Below are positions 8,239-14,131 of a stretch of 32,316 nucleotides of DNA, one piece after another. The first letter of the stretch is position 1, and each line of letters begins with the position of its first letter. The notes under the pieces are model-generated. The model was not told the origin of the DNA. It saw only the letters and a program-made list of their open reading frames with translations, and did not search any database. Source of the stretch: a virus; the IMG/VR virus record IMGVR_UViG_3300041586_000059, positions 1 through 32,316 of that record. One strand, written 5' to 3'. Position numbers and translations under genes: made by a program.

Positions 8239-8438
8239 TGCCACACGAAGTGCCACACCAGCAAATAAAAAAGCCTCTGAGATAATCCCAGAGGCTTTTT
8301 TGTGCGGATAGAGGGACGCAATATAACCAACCTAACTCATGATAAACAAGCTTGATTGATAGTATTCATATTTCTTAACCGCTATTACCCTTTGTTTTCG
8401 TTGTAATTATCCCAAGCTTGCCACACTTAATGCCACAC
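8239..8438. other. attP: Predicted phage attachment site attP with paired arm repeats
   Basis: This gene-free stretch (8124-8442) directly precedes the integrase. The 8-mer TGCCACAC occurs twice on the left (8239-8246, 8251-8258) and twice on the right (8419-8426, 8431-8438). Both pairs have exactly 12-bp periodicity, like arm-type integrase sites. A weaker copy TGCCACA is at 8142 with an inverted GTGTGG at 8154. Between the pairs, TGCGGATAGAGGGA (8303-8316) reads on the minus strand as a tRNA 3' end (TCCCTC, then TATCCGC, then discriminator A) followed by a terminator hairpin (8271-8301). That is the usual identity block of an element integrating into a tRNA gene. The tRNA identity cannot be told from 14 bases. 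Confidence 0.7.
8271..8301. terminator. Bidirectional terminator inside attP
   Basis: AAGCCTCTG (8271-8279) pairs with CAGAGGCTT (8289-8297), a 9-bp stem with a 9-base loop. A-rich bases lie before it and T-rich bases after it, so it can work both ways. It can end the late/lysis transcript. On the minus strand it directly follows the tRNA-like end, so in the host it would be the terminator of the target tRNA gene. Confidence 0.8.
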
Positions 8439-8442
8439 ACCA

Positions 8443-9621
8443 ATGGGATTCCTTATCAACAAAAACTCAATCGTATATTCTTTCAATCTGTGTGGCACTC
8501 GCTTTCGAATCTACACCGGACTGACCACTGAATTTTGGGACTCCAAAGCTCAACGGGTTGCAAAGCTAGAAAATTTTTCATGGGAAAAAAACGCAAAATT
8601 AGAAAAGTATGAGCGCTTGTTGGCCGACCTAAAGAATCGAATCAGGCGTGAAGGTTGGGCTCCAGATCCTATTTTTATCCATGCTGCATTTGAACACATT
8701 ACAGAGAAGAAAGTGGAGGCCTCACCGGAGGCTGTTGTATTCATCTACCAACTCATCCGAAAGTTCAAAACAGTCAAGGCAGCCACACTGGCACCATCAC
8801 ACCTCAAGAACTTCAAGTCATTGGCTGACTACTTCGAATCACACCACCGCATGATGCAATTCACAGAACTTAATCAGGAATTCTATCACAGCTATGTGAC
8901 CAACTTGATTGAGCAGGAAGGACTGCTGCACAATACAATCGTGCGCAAAGTGCGAGAGCTTCGTACCGTGGCAGCCTATGCCAGGAGAATAGGAGTAGCG
9001 GTGCATCGTGAGTTTGATTTGTACAAGATGCGGGAGATACGTTATCAGCCATTCTATTTGGATTGGGACACTCACGTACAAGCACTGGAAAAGATCGCAC
9101 TGTCAACACGCAATGACCGCATTAGAGATCGATTCTTATTCCGCTGCTACACAGGAATGCGAGAAGGAGAAATGGCACAGTTGATTCCTCAGAATTTTAC
9201 CAAGCAACCAGGAAAAGTATATTTGAAGTACCTGGATATTAAGGGTAAGAAAAATAAATCTATTCAACTGCACCCAAAGGCTATAGCGATAGCAGTCAAG
9301 TACAGCTATGACCTTCCCAAATGCAGTCAGCAGGAAGAGAATCGTATTATTAAGGAGGTGGCCGAGCTGGCAGGTCTAAATCAAATATTTCAACGGGTCA
9401 GACATTCCGGCAATAAGGTAAAAGCAAACTTATTTGCATACCATAAAATAATAAGCAGTCACACGGCTCGAAGGACATTTGCCAGAAGGTGGTATGAAAA
9501 TGGAGGTGACTTGCTTAAGCTTTCAAAATATTTAGGACATTCCAGTATTCGCACTACTGAGATGTACGTTGGTGTGGAGCAAGATGATGTGAATGATGAG
9601 ATGATTAGAGTCATTGGTTAG
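8443..9621 (+). CDS. int: Tyrosine recombinase (phage integrase)
   Basis: 392 residues with the three parts of a tyrosine integrase. Residues about 1-90 form the arm-binding N-terminal domain, about 95-190 the SAM-like core-binding domain, and about 205-385 the catalytic domain. The catalytic set is visible: Arg240 in YTGMREGE, a basic beta-hairpin (DIKGKKNK, 265-272), His340 and Arg343 in HTARRTF, His366 in LGHSS and the nucleophile Tyr375 in TTEMYV. It joins attP to the host attB and, with a directionality factor, reverses this. The ATG at 8443 lies just after the right arm-type repeats, so integrase bound there could also repress its own gene. Ends 14 bp before the convergent repressor gene. 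Confidence 0.96.
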   Translation: MGFLINKNSIVYSFNLCGTRFRIYTGLTTEFWDSKAQRVAKLENFSWEKNAKLEKYERLLADLKNRIRREGWAPDPIFIHAAFEHITEKKVEASPEAVVFIYQLIRKFKTVKAATLAPSHLKNFKSLADYFESHHRMMQFTELNQEFYHSYVTNLIEQEGLLHNTIVRKVRELRTVAAYARRIGVAVHREFDLYKMREIRYQPFYLDWDTHVQALEKIALSTRNDRIRDRFLFRCYTGMREGEMAQLIPQNFTKQPGKVYLKYLDIKGKKNKSIQLHPKAIAIAVKYSYDLPKCSQQEENRIIKEVAELAGLNQIFQRVRHSGNKVKANLFAYHKIISSHTARRTFARRWYENGGDLLKLSKYLGHSSIRTTEMYVGVEQDDVNDEMIRVIG

Positions 9622-9635
9622 TAGTATGGCTGGTA

Positions 9636-10064
9636 TCATAAATTTCTGAATGCTTGTTTGATCGTTTGATAGATCACCATAAGGGTCTTTGCATAAGCTG
9701 TGTCTTTATCTTCCAAATCTGCATATAGGGCTTTGGTCATATCCATTGCCACGACCAAGTCACGCTTGGCTTCCTTCTGTCCGTTGATAAGTTCTGCCAT
9801 TGCTGAGATGCTGCTGTCCTTCTCATTTGGCGGTCCAAAGTACGGTTTATCTTGATCTGCTGAATCCCATACATGACTACTCAGATCAAGATTGAATTTT
9901 TCCTTCAGTAGGTTGAGGTGATGGATTTGTGGCAACTGCTTTCCAGTCTCCAAAAAGGACACGATAGTACGGCTGACTCCTAATTTATTTGCCACATCTT
10001 CTTGGGTCAGTTGCTTTTTCTTCCTCCAGTCGTGTAATGCCTGGGAAAACTTTTTATTTTCCAT
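9636..10064 (-). CDS. XRE-family transcriptional regulator, probable lysogeny repressor
   Basis: 142 residues. An XRE/Cro-CI helix-turn-helix covers about residues 9-60 (LTQEDVANKLGVSRTIVSFLETGKQLP). The rest is helical with heptad-like character (about 85-142) and probably serves for oligomerisation. There is no LexA/CI-type autoprotease domain, so induction by RecA self-cleavage is not expected; the antirepressor at 29369 could supply an alternative route. It is the only leftward gene in the early region and is divergent from the rightward early genes across an 86-bp switch region. The role as master repressor is inferred from place and fold. Confidence 0.85.
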   Translation of the reverse strand: MENKKFSQALHDWRKKKQLTQEDVANKLGVSRTIVSFLETGKQLPQIHHLNLLKEKFNLDLSSHVWDSADQDKPYFGPPNEKDSSISAMAELINGQKEAKRDLVVAMDMTKALYADLEDKDTAYAKTLMVIYQTIKQAFRNL

Positions 10065-10082
10065 ATTTTTTTTAATTGTGGG

Positions 10083-10124
10083 TTTGTTTTGTTAGAATTG
10101 TTTGTTATGTTTAGTAAGTACTAA
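10083..10124 (+). promoter_or_regulatory. Rightward early promoter with overlapping palindromic operator
   Basis: TTTG (10083-10086), a 19-bp spacer and TATGTTTA (10106-10113) fit the Bacteroidota TTTG / TAnnTTTG promoter. The inverted repeat TTAGTA-AG-TACTAA (10111-10124) overlaps the -7 box, so a bound repressor would block transcription. The XRE protein encoded just to the left is the natural candidate. An 11-bp part of the site, TAAGTACTAAC, occurs again at 13327 ahead of the replication initiator gene. Confidence 0.7.
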
Positions 10125-10150
10125 CGCTTACAATTAAAATAGGTTATAAA

Positions 10151-10330
10151 ATGCCACATAAAAAAGAAATGATCCAACAAAAAAAGCTGATCACCTTACC
10201 AATTAAGGTGTCACACGAAGAATACGCTGATTTGCAGCGTGCAAAACTTGATTCTGACAATCCTATGGCTTCCAATAGCGAGTGGTATAGATCAGTTTTA
10301 CTCATGGCAATAGCAAAAAAGAAGGCATAA
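10151..10330 (+). CDS. Small ribbon-helix-helix-like regulator
   Basis: 59 residues, beginning MPHKKEMIQQKKLITLPIKV. A short strand (ITLPIKVS) followed by two helices (HEEYADLQRAK and SNSEWYRSVLLMAI) is the layout of Arc/MetJ-type ribbon-helix-helix DNA-binding proteins. It is the first gene right of the early promoter, where lambda-like phages place Cro. A Cro-like or auxiliary repressor role is inferred. Two bases separate it from the next gene. Confidence 0.6.
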   Translation: MPHKKEMIQQKKLITLPIKVSHEEYADLQRAKLDSDNPMASNSEWYRSVLLMAIAKKKA

Positions 10331-10332
10331 TT

Positions 10333-10653
10333 ATGGATGGACTTGTTAGTAATTCAAACAATGTTAATCACAATCCTCCTGAGACTTTGTCTGATTTGGT
10401 TTGTTTTGTTGAGACTGTGATCGCAAATCCAAGTAGGGTATTTGCGCAAATCTCTGGGTATGGTGTAGAAGTAGTCAGAGAGCTGGCAGTACACTACGGC
10501 ACAAACTTTTTTCCCTTTGAGGAAAATAAGTCTGATTTGAATCCCTTCACGATTATCTACATCAACGCAGAAAATGAAGTGAAAAGCACCGGTATTGATG
10601 AACGTTCCAAAATTATAATCTATGCAATCAGACCAGTTTCTAATTATATCTAA
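10333..10653 (+). CDS. Hypothetical early protein
   Basis: 106 residues, not recognised. Predicted mixed alpha/beta with a helix around ETLSDLVCFVETVIANPS and strands near the end (TIIYINAENEVKSTG, SKIIIYAI). No signal peptide or membrane span. It sits in the early operon and overlaps the next gene by 32 bp in another frame. Confidence 0.6.
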   Translation: MDGLVSNSNNVNHNPPETLSDLVCFVETVIANPSRVFAQISGYGVEVVRELAVHYGTNFFPFEENKSDLNPFTIIYINAENEVKSTGIDERSKIIIYAIRPVSNYI

Positions 10654-10885
10654 AGACAATCTTCCTGACTTGGCTCGCCTGCTGGCACCCTTGATCAAGG
10701 AAAGCATGAACCAGGTGGAGGCAGATCCATTCCTTACACCGGCTCAGATCGTAGGTCATCAGCCGGCATTGGGAGTGAACATGGTACGGACCGATATTCG
10801 GAAAGGTGAATTTGGGAAAAAGTTTGGCCCAAAAGGAAAATTAGTGGCTCGAATGAGCGATGTCAAGAAATATTATAGACTTTGA
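10622..10885 (+). CDS. Possible winged-HTH DNA-binding protein (excisionase-like)
   Basis: 87 residues. The C-terminal half, FLTPAQIVGHQPALG followed by MVRTDIRKGEFGKKFG and a closing VARMSDVKKYYRL, has the plan of small MerR-like/excisionase wHTH proteins: a helix-turn-helix, a basic wing and a last tyrosine-rich helix. Because it lies near the integrase and in the early operon, it is the best candidate for the recombination directionality factor. The residues before it (about 1-30) are helical. Not proven. Confidence 0.55.
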   Translation: MQSDQFLIISKDNLPDLARLLAPLIKESMNQVEADPFLTPAQIVGHQPALGVNMVRTDIRKGEFGKKFGPKGKLVARMSDVKKYYRL

Positions 10886-10937
10886 AATTATGAATAATAA
10901 CCTAGTAGCATTTACTATCAACTAACCAAAAAATTGA

Positions 10938-11117
10938 ATGGAAGAATTAACAATCAGCAAGCGAATTTCAATCGTTTGTAATCTGGTAAGAGGCATGAAC
11001 TATACATGTTCTAATAATAGGGCATTAGTTCGCAATAAGAAAGAAAAGATCGATGAGTTATCGATCACCTATCAGGTAAGCGAAAAGACCATCACCAATA
11101 TCCTCCAAGGAATATGA
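10938..11117 (+). CDS. Small HTH-like protein, 59 aa
   Basis: 59 residues. The C-terminal part (IDELSITYQVSEKTITNILQG) looks like a helix-turn-helix of the kind that recognises DNA in small phage regulators. The N-terminal part has two Cys and a basic stretch. Its stop overlaps the next start as ATGAGTG (11114-11117). The target is unknown; regulation of early genes is possible. Confidence 0.5.
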   Translation: MEELTISKRISIVCNLVRGMNYTCSNNRALVRNKKEKIDELSITYQVSEKTITNILQGI

Positions 11118-11338
11118 GTGTCTGGGTTGAATTTCTCCTTGAAGTGGAGGAGATGCGAGGCTATCAAAAGAAGTTCTTCAAAATGGCAGCGAATAACAAG
11201 GGTAGAAAGCTACTTATGGCAAAGGCCAAGCTATGCGAGATGAAGGTGGACCAACTGGTCTTGAGCATGAAGGAGACTTGTAAGCACAAAGGAATCGAAC
11301 TTAAACATCAAGAATCAAATGAACCAGCTACAAAGTAG
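11114..11338 (+). CDS. Hypothetical helical protein
   Basis: 74 residues, basic and almost entirely helical (EEMRGYQKKFFKMAANNKGRK and following). Two Cys are present. Coupled to the upstream gene by an ATGA overlap and to the next by a 20-bp overlap. No recognised family. Its length and charge are typical of accessory early phage genes. Confidence 0.55.
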   Translation: MSVWVEFLLEVEEMRGYQKKFFKMAANNKGRKLLMAKAKLCEMKVDQLVLSMKETCKHKGIELKHQESNEPATK

Positions 11339-11516
11339 TATCAGAAGAGATGGCATCAAGGTCCACTACCTCAATATACAAGCATCTGAGCTATCTGAGC
11401 CAAGCTCAATCAGTTTAATTTGCCATCAGGTCAAGCGCTTTTTTTTGCATTTCGGTGTAAGTAAAACAAACAAAAGCAACAAACATCGAAAGCATTATAA
11501 ACTATTCGGATCATGA
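11319..11516 (+). CDS. Hypothetical protein, doubtful
   Basis: 65 residues with a basic C-terminus (HFGVSKTNKSNKHRKHYK). It overlaps the previous gene by 20 bp, and its stop overlaps the next start as ATGA, which supports it. Against it, bases 11440-11510 are A/T-run-rich and look as much like a leader as like coding sequence. No recognised family. Confidence 0.35.
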   Translation: MNQLQSSIRRDGIKVHYLNIQASELSEPSSISLICHQVKRFFLHFGVSKTNKSNKHRKHYKLFGS

Positions 11517-11815
11517 GCAGCGTCAAAATAAACCTCAATCAAAGCCTTAGAACTAAGGTGGAGGCAGTGCTGAAGGTAGATCTGATTAGCAGGAACTCAG
11601 ATCGAAACCTAATCGCAGCGATCTGGAAAAATGAATGCTGTGATAAGGGAGTATGGAATGTACTGGATGGCCTGATGGATGGTCGGCTTAGCAATCCTGA
11701 GAGCATTAGAAGACTGAGGCAGATGCTACAGCGAGAGTTCCCAGAGCTTCAGGGAACCAACGACAAGAACCGAATGAAAGATGCAGATCACATCAGACAC
11801 TATGTTAATAATTAA
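11513..11815 (+). CDS. Conserved-looking early phage protein
   Basis: 100 residues. The run SDRNLIAAIWKNEC followed by LMDGRLSNPESIRRLRQ and LQREFPELQG is a pattern I know from short phage proteins of unknown function in early operons. Predicted helical throughout and basic, so DNA or protein binding is possible. Twelve bases separate it from the next gene. Confidence 0.65.
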   Translation: MSSVKINLNQSLRTKVEAVLKVDLISRNSDRNLIAAIWKNECCDKGVWNVLDGLMDGRLSNPESIRRLRQMLQREFPELQGTNDKNRMKDADHIRHYVNN

Positions 11816-11826
11816 CCAAATAAAAC

Positions 11827-12102
11827 ATGGCAACAGTACAAGTAGAAGTAGAGCTATCCGATATAGATTTTGATGATCTACTGGAAGAAGTGATTGAAAG
11901 AATATATCTAAAAGGCCGATACACAAAACGAGAAAAAGAAATTATTCACAAATTAAAGCATCAGTTATTAGATGGCGAGGAGATACTTAGGCCCGACAAC
12001 CTTAGAAATCAAATGAAGATGGAATTTCTTAATGAAATCGGAGAAAAATATAGCGAAGATCAGCTTCGATCTATGGAGGAAATTTATATCAAAAACAGAT
12101 GA
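11827..12102 (+). CDS. Hypothetical acidic helical protein
   Basis: 91 residues. It begins with a strand-like segment (ATVQVEVELSDIDFDDLLEE) that is strongly acidic, followed by charged helices. No recognised domain. The stop overlaps the NinG-type gene start as ATGA (12099-12102), so it is probably translated with that recombination protein. A role in recombination or replication is only inferred from context. Confidence 0.6.
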   Translation: MATVQVEVELSDIDFDDLLEEVIERIYLKGRYTKREKEIIHKLKHQLLDGEEILRPDNLRNQMKMEFLNEIGEKYSEDQLRSMEEIYIKNR

Positions 12103-12608
12103 AGGCATCTGAAATTAAGTCATATCAATCCAAGAGTTACACAGCGCTCGAGCGACTGGCAGTGAAGTGGTTCAACAGCTTTATTAGGAAGCGTGATTCT
12201 CAAGAGATAGCAGGTGGATTCATCTGCATCTCCTGTAGAGAACTCAAGCCAATCAACAAGATGACTGCTGGCCATTTCTTCGCTGCTGGTCACTATCCTA
12301 TACTAAGATTTGACGAGGACAATGTGCATGGTCAATGTCAGCGCTGCAATATGCACCTGCATGGTAATCTTCTCCACTACCGGGAAGCACTGCTTGCTAA
12401 GATTGGAATACTTCAACTTACTATTATAGAAGACAAATCAAAGATTAGAGGCTGTAGGACTGATCGGTGGAGGCTGATTGAAATAATAATTCAATATAAA
12501 ACAAAAACTAACCAGTATGCGAAAAATCAAAATAGTACTCCTAGCACTAGTAATCCTAGTACTGGGATCAAACGCAGGATGCACTTCCAACAAAAAATTG
12601 ACAGGTAA
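12099..12608 (+). CDS. ninG: NinG/Rap-type recombination protein
   Basis: 169 residues, close to the usual length of the lambda NinG (Rap) family. The zinc-binding core is clear: CISC (Cys43, Cys46), AGHFFAAGHYP (His59, His65), then GQCQRCNMHLHGN (Cys80, Cys83, His86, His88), followed by the family helix YREALLAKIG. Rap is a structure-specific nuclease that resolves recombination intermediates such as D-loops and Holliday junctions during phage recombination. It lies upstream of the replication genes in the early operon. The last 92 bp overlap the lipoprotein gene at 12517 in another frame. Confidence 0.85.
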   Translation: MKASEIKSYQSKSYTALERLAVKWFNSFIRKRDSQEIAGGFICISCRELKPINKMTAGHFFAAGHYPILRFDEDNVHGQCQRCNMHLHGNLLHYREALLAKIGILQLTIIEDKSKIRGCRTDRWRLIEIIIQYKTKTNQYAKNQNSTPSTSNPSTGIKRRMHFQQKIDR

Positions 12609-12699
12609 AGAGTACATCAAAAAGGAGCAAAAGTACAATAATTACGAGGCTTGGAAAAAGCGGAATAAAGTCAGGTATAAAAATCTTAAAAACAATTGA
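12517..12699 (+). CDS. Small lipoprotein overlapping ninG
   Basis: 60 residues: a basic N-terminus, a hydrophobic stretch (IVLLALVILVLG) and a likely lipid-attachment Cys22 (SNAGC), then a very basic tail of about 38 residues (Lys/Tyr/Asn-rich). It overlaps the ninG 3' end by 92 bp in another frame. It is in the early region, not in the lysis cassette, so it is unlikely to be an Rz1 partner. Small phage lipoproteins made early or from the prophage often block superinfection, but nothing here proves that. Confidence 0.55.
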   Translation: MRKIKIVLLALVILVLGSNAGCTSNKKLTGKEYIKKEQKYNNYEAWKKRNKVRYKNLKNN

Positions 12700-12719
12700 T
12701 TGGAGTTGATAATCACCCC

Positions 12720-12761
12720 AGCCGGGCGAGGTTAATAGGTTTTCCAAACCCGGCTATTTTT
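12720..12761 (+). terminator. Terminator after lipoprotein gene
   Basis: AGCCGGG (12720-12726) pairs perfectly with CCCGGCT (12749-12755) across a 22-base loop, followed by ATTTTT (12756-12761). This separates the ninG group from the replication group and probably gives partial termination, since the same-strand genes continue. Confidence 0.7.
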
Positions 12762-12780
12762 CACAAAAAAATATTAAATC

Positions 12781-12915
12781 ATGCCACATCTTGAAATAAT
12801 CAAAATTATAGATCAGTGTATATTCTTAACACTTAGTTTATTTATGGTGATAGGCCTAATTGCCTTCACCTGGTACGCAGTTAACCAAACAAAAGGAGGG
12901 CAGGGAGATGACTAG
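12781..12915 (+). CDS. Small single-span membrane protein
   Basis: 44 residues starting MPHLEIIKIIDQ. One membrane span (CIFLTLSLFMVIGLIAFTWYAV, about 13-34) is followed by a short polar tail rich in Gly. It starts 20 bases after the terminator. Such proteins in early regions may affect the host membrane or exclude other phages, but no family is recognised. Confidence 0.45.
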   Translation: MPHLEIIKIIDQCIFLTLSLFMVIGLIAFTWYAVNQTKGGQGDD

Positions 12916-13009
12916 TTTTCAAGTCCTAAAACAAGAATTGCCAGTATTTTAAATACATATTTTACATCCTGTAAAGTACTACTTCTATCATTTCAAATTG
13001 ATTGCTGTG

Positions 13010-13156
13010 ATGGCATTACTGTCCTTTTGTATGCTGAATTTTCTAGTCCCCTATTACACTGGTGACAGCGTGCAAGACCTTGCAAAAAGAATGCGTAGGC
13101 GAACTAACAGGGAGCTGCTGTCAGACTATTATCCTGACGAAAATAAATCATCATGA
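13010..13156 (+). CDS. Small basic protein, 48 aa
   Basis: 48 residues from the ATG at 13010; in-frame GTG (13007) and TTG (12998) are alternative starts. The N-terminus is hydrophobic (ALLSFCMLNFLVPYY), the C-terminus charged with an RMRRRTNRE patch. The stop overlaps the next start as ATGATAA (13153-13156). Function unknown. The 95 bases before it (12916-13009) show no convincing gene. Confidence 0.4.
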   Translation: MALLSFCMLNFLVPYYTGDSVQDLAKRMRRRTNRELLSDYYPDENKSS

Positions 13157-13329
13157 TAAGGCTGTGCTTCAACGAATTTGATGAGCAATACCTTGAGCAA
13201 AATGCGCATAAAATGACAGTCAATGAACTTGCAAATTCAATGTGTAGGTCCTATTCAGCCATTTATGCCAAACTGAAAAAGATGGCTATCCAACCTAAAA
13301 AAAAGTACAAAAATCACAGCAAAAAATAA
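13153..13329 (+). CDS. Small HTH-like DNA-binding protein, 58 aa
   Basis: 58 residues starting MIRLCFNEFDEQYLEQNAHK. The middle, MTVNELANSMCRSYSAIYAKLKKMAIQ, has the three-helix pattern of small phage HTH proteins (a helix, a turn after ELA, then a recognition helix with SYSAIYAKL). The C-terminus is Lys-rich. Its stop codon lies inside the operator-like motif TAAGTACTAAC just before the initiator gene. Confidence 0.55.
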   Translation: MIRLCFNEFDEQYLEQNAHKMTVNELANSMCRSYSAIYAKLKKMAIQPKKKYKNHSKK

Positions 13330-13337
13330 GTACTAAC
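13327..13337. promoter_or_regulatory. Second copy of operator-like motif TAAGTACTAAC
   Basis: TAAGTACTAAC is identical to 10115-10125 in the repressor switch region. Here it lies 11 bases before the replication initiator start. The downstream string CGCTTACA also occurs near both sites (10126 and 13353). A repressor bound here could silence replication directly. Only half of the palindrome is conserved at this copy, so binding may be weaker. Confidence 0.45.
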
Positions 13338-13348
13338 TCCAAAAAAAT

Positions 13349-14074
13349 ATGGCGCTTACATTTACCACTATCCAGCACCCATTCAGAAAACTTCACAAGC
13401 TATCCATGAATGAATACTGCCTTTGTGACATGATCTACCATCTATCCACACGACCTGCATCACGAGTGCCGGGATGGTGCTGGATGACTAGAGAATCCAT
13501 GGCTACAGAGCTTGGCTGCAAGAAACTAGCTATTCTTTGTATGATTTCCAGACTTGTAAGTGGAGGTTTTCTGTTAAAAAGTGAGAAAACAAAATACCTT
13601 CAAACCACTTTAACATGGCAAAAAGTCTATGACTTCACCTCTGGTATTGAAACCATACCAGAGGTTAAAAAGCCGGTATGTAAACCATACCAGGCCGGTA
13701 TGGAAACCATACCAAGTGCTGGTATGGAAACCATACCCTATAATAATACAATAGATAATAATATAATAAATAGCAGCAAAGCTGTCTTTTTTGAATCTTC
13801 GATTGGTAGTTCATTCAAGGTATTCTCGGAGGCAGGCGCTGAAGGTGTCTTCTTTCAAAAAATTAAAAACCTTCATTCACTTTCGGATGTGGAGGTCAAT
13901 AGACTTCATGCAGCATGGGTCAAAAAAATGGACACGCTGGGAACTGAATTCAGTGGAAAAAAACACTTAAAAAATAGTTTCAACAGATTCATTACTGAAT
14001 CAAAGAAACCAGAATCAAGATCATTCGGCACCCAGGAGACAGTAAAAATATATATACCTGGCAGACAGATATAA
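13349..14074 (+). CDS. Replication initiator, lambda-O-like, with origin inside the gene
   Basis: 241 residues. Residues about 15-85 form a winged helix-turn-helix (LSMNEYCLCDMIYHLS ... MTRESMATELGCKKLAILCMISRLVSGGFL), as in phage initiators of the O/DnaD type that bind the origin. Residues about 98-130 are encoded by four DNA iterons (see 13643). The C-terminal part (about 165-241) is mostly helical and would contact the helicase. The DnaB gene follows 57 bp later, so the pair replaces the O-P pair of lambda with an initiator plus the phage's own helicase. No strong sequence similarity to lambda O is claimed; the likeness is in the plan. Confidence 0.75.
   Translation: MALTFTTIQHPFRKLHKLSMNEYCLCDMIYHLSTRPASRVPGWCWMTRESMATELGCKKLAILCMISRLVSGGFLLKSEKTKYLQTTLTWQKVYDFTSGIETIPEVKKPVCKPYQAGMETIPSAGMETIPYNNTIDNNIINSSKAVFFESSIGSSFKVFSEAGAEGVFFQKIKNLHSLSDVEVNRLHAAWVKKMDTLGTEFSGKKHLKNSFNRFITESKKPESRSFGTQETVKIYIPGRQI
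13643..13785. other. ori: Predicted origin of replication: four palindromic iterons plus AT-rich element
   Basis: Four 17-bp iterons GGTATxxAAACCATACC lie at 13643-13659, 13675-13691, 13697-13713 and 13721-13737. Copies 3 and 4 are perfect palindromes (GGTATGG-AAA-CCATACC). Start-to-start distances are 32, 22 and 24 bp. Copy 2 is in a different reading phase from the others, so the DNA and not the protein is conserved. Directly after them, 13738-13785 is almost pure A/T and suits strand opening. Iterons and AT-rich DNA inside the initiator gene is the layout of the lambda origin. Confidence 0.78.
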
Positions 14075-14131
14075 TAAGCTAATTAGTATATAAGTAAAGG
14101 TTCCAAACACCAAAACAGTAATTTAAGAAAA

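Noticed and set aside
7983-8330. 115-codon open frame on the minus strand across attP
   Set aside because: It crosses the terminator hairpin and the tRNA-like core of attP; composition is not protein-like.
10151-10158. Further TGCCACA copies at 10150 and 12782 as integrase arm sites
   Set aside because: Each is made by a start codon followed by Pro-His (ATG CCA CA), is single, and is far from attP.
13643-13737. Iteron cluster as a CRISPR array
   Set aside because: Only four palindromic units with 5-15-bp gaps, all inside a coding frame; spacers are too short and no cas genes are present.
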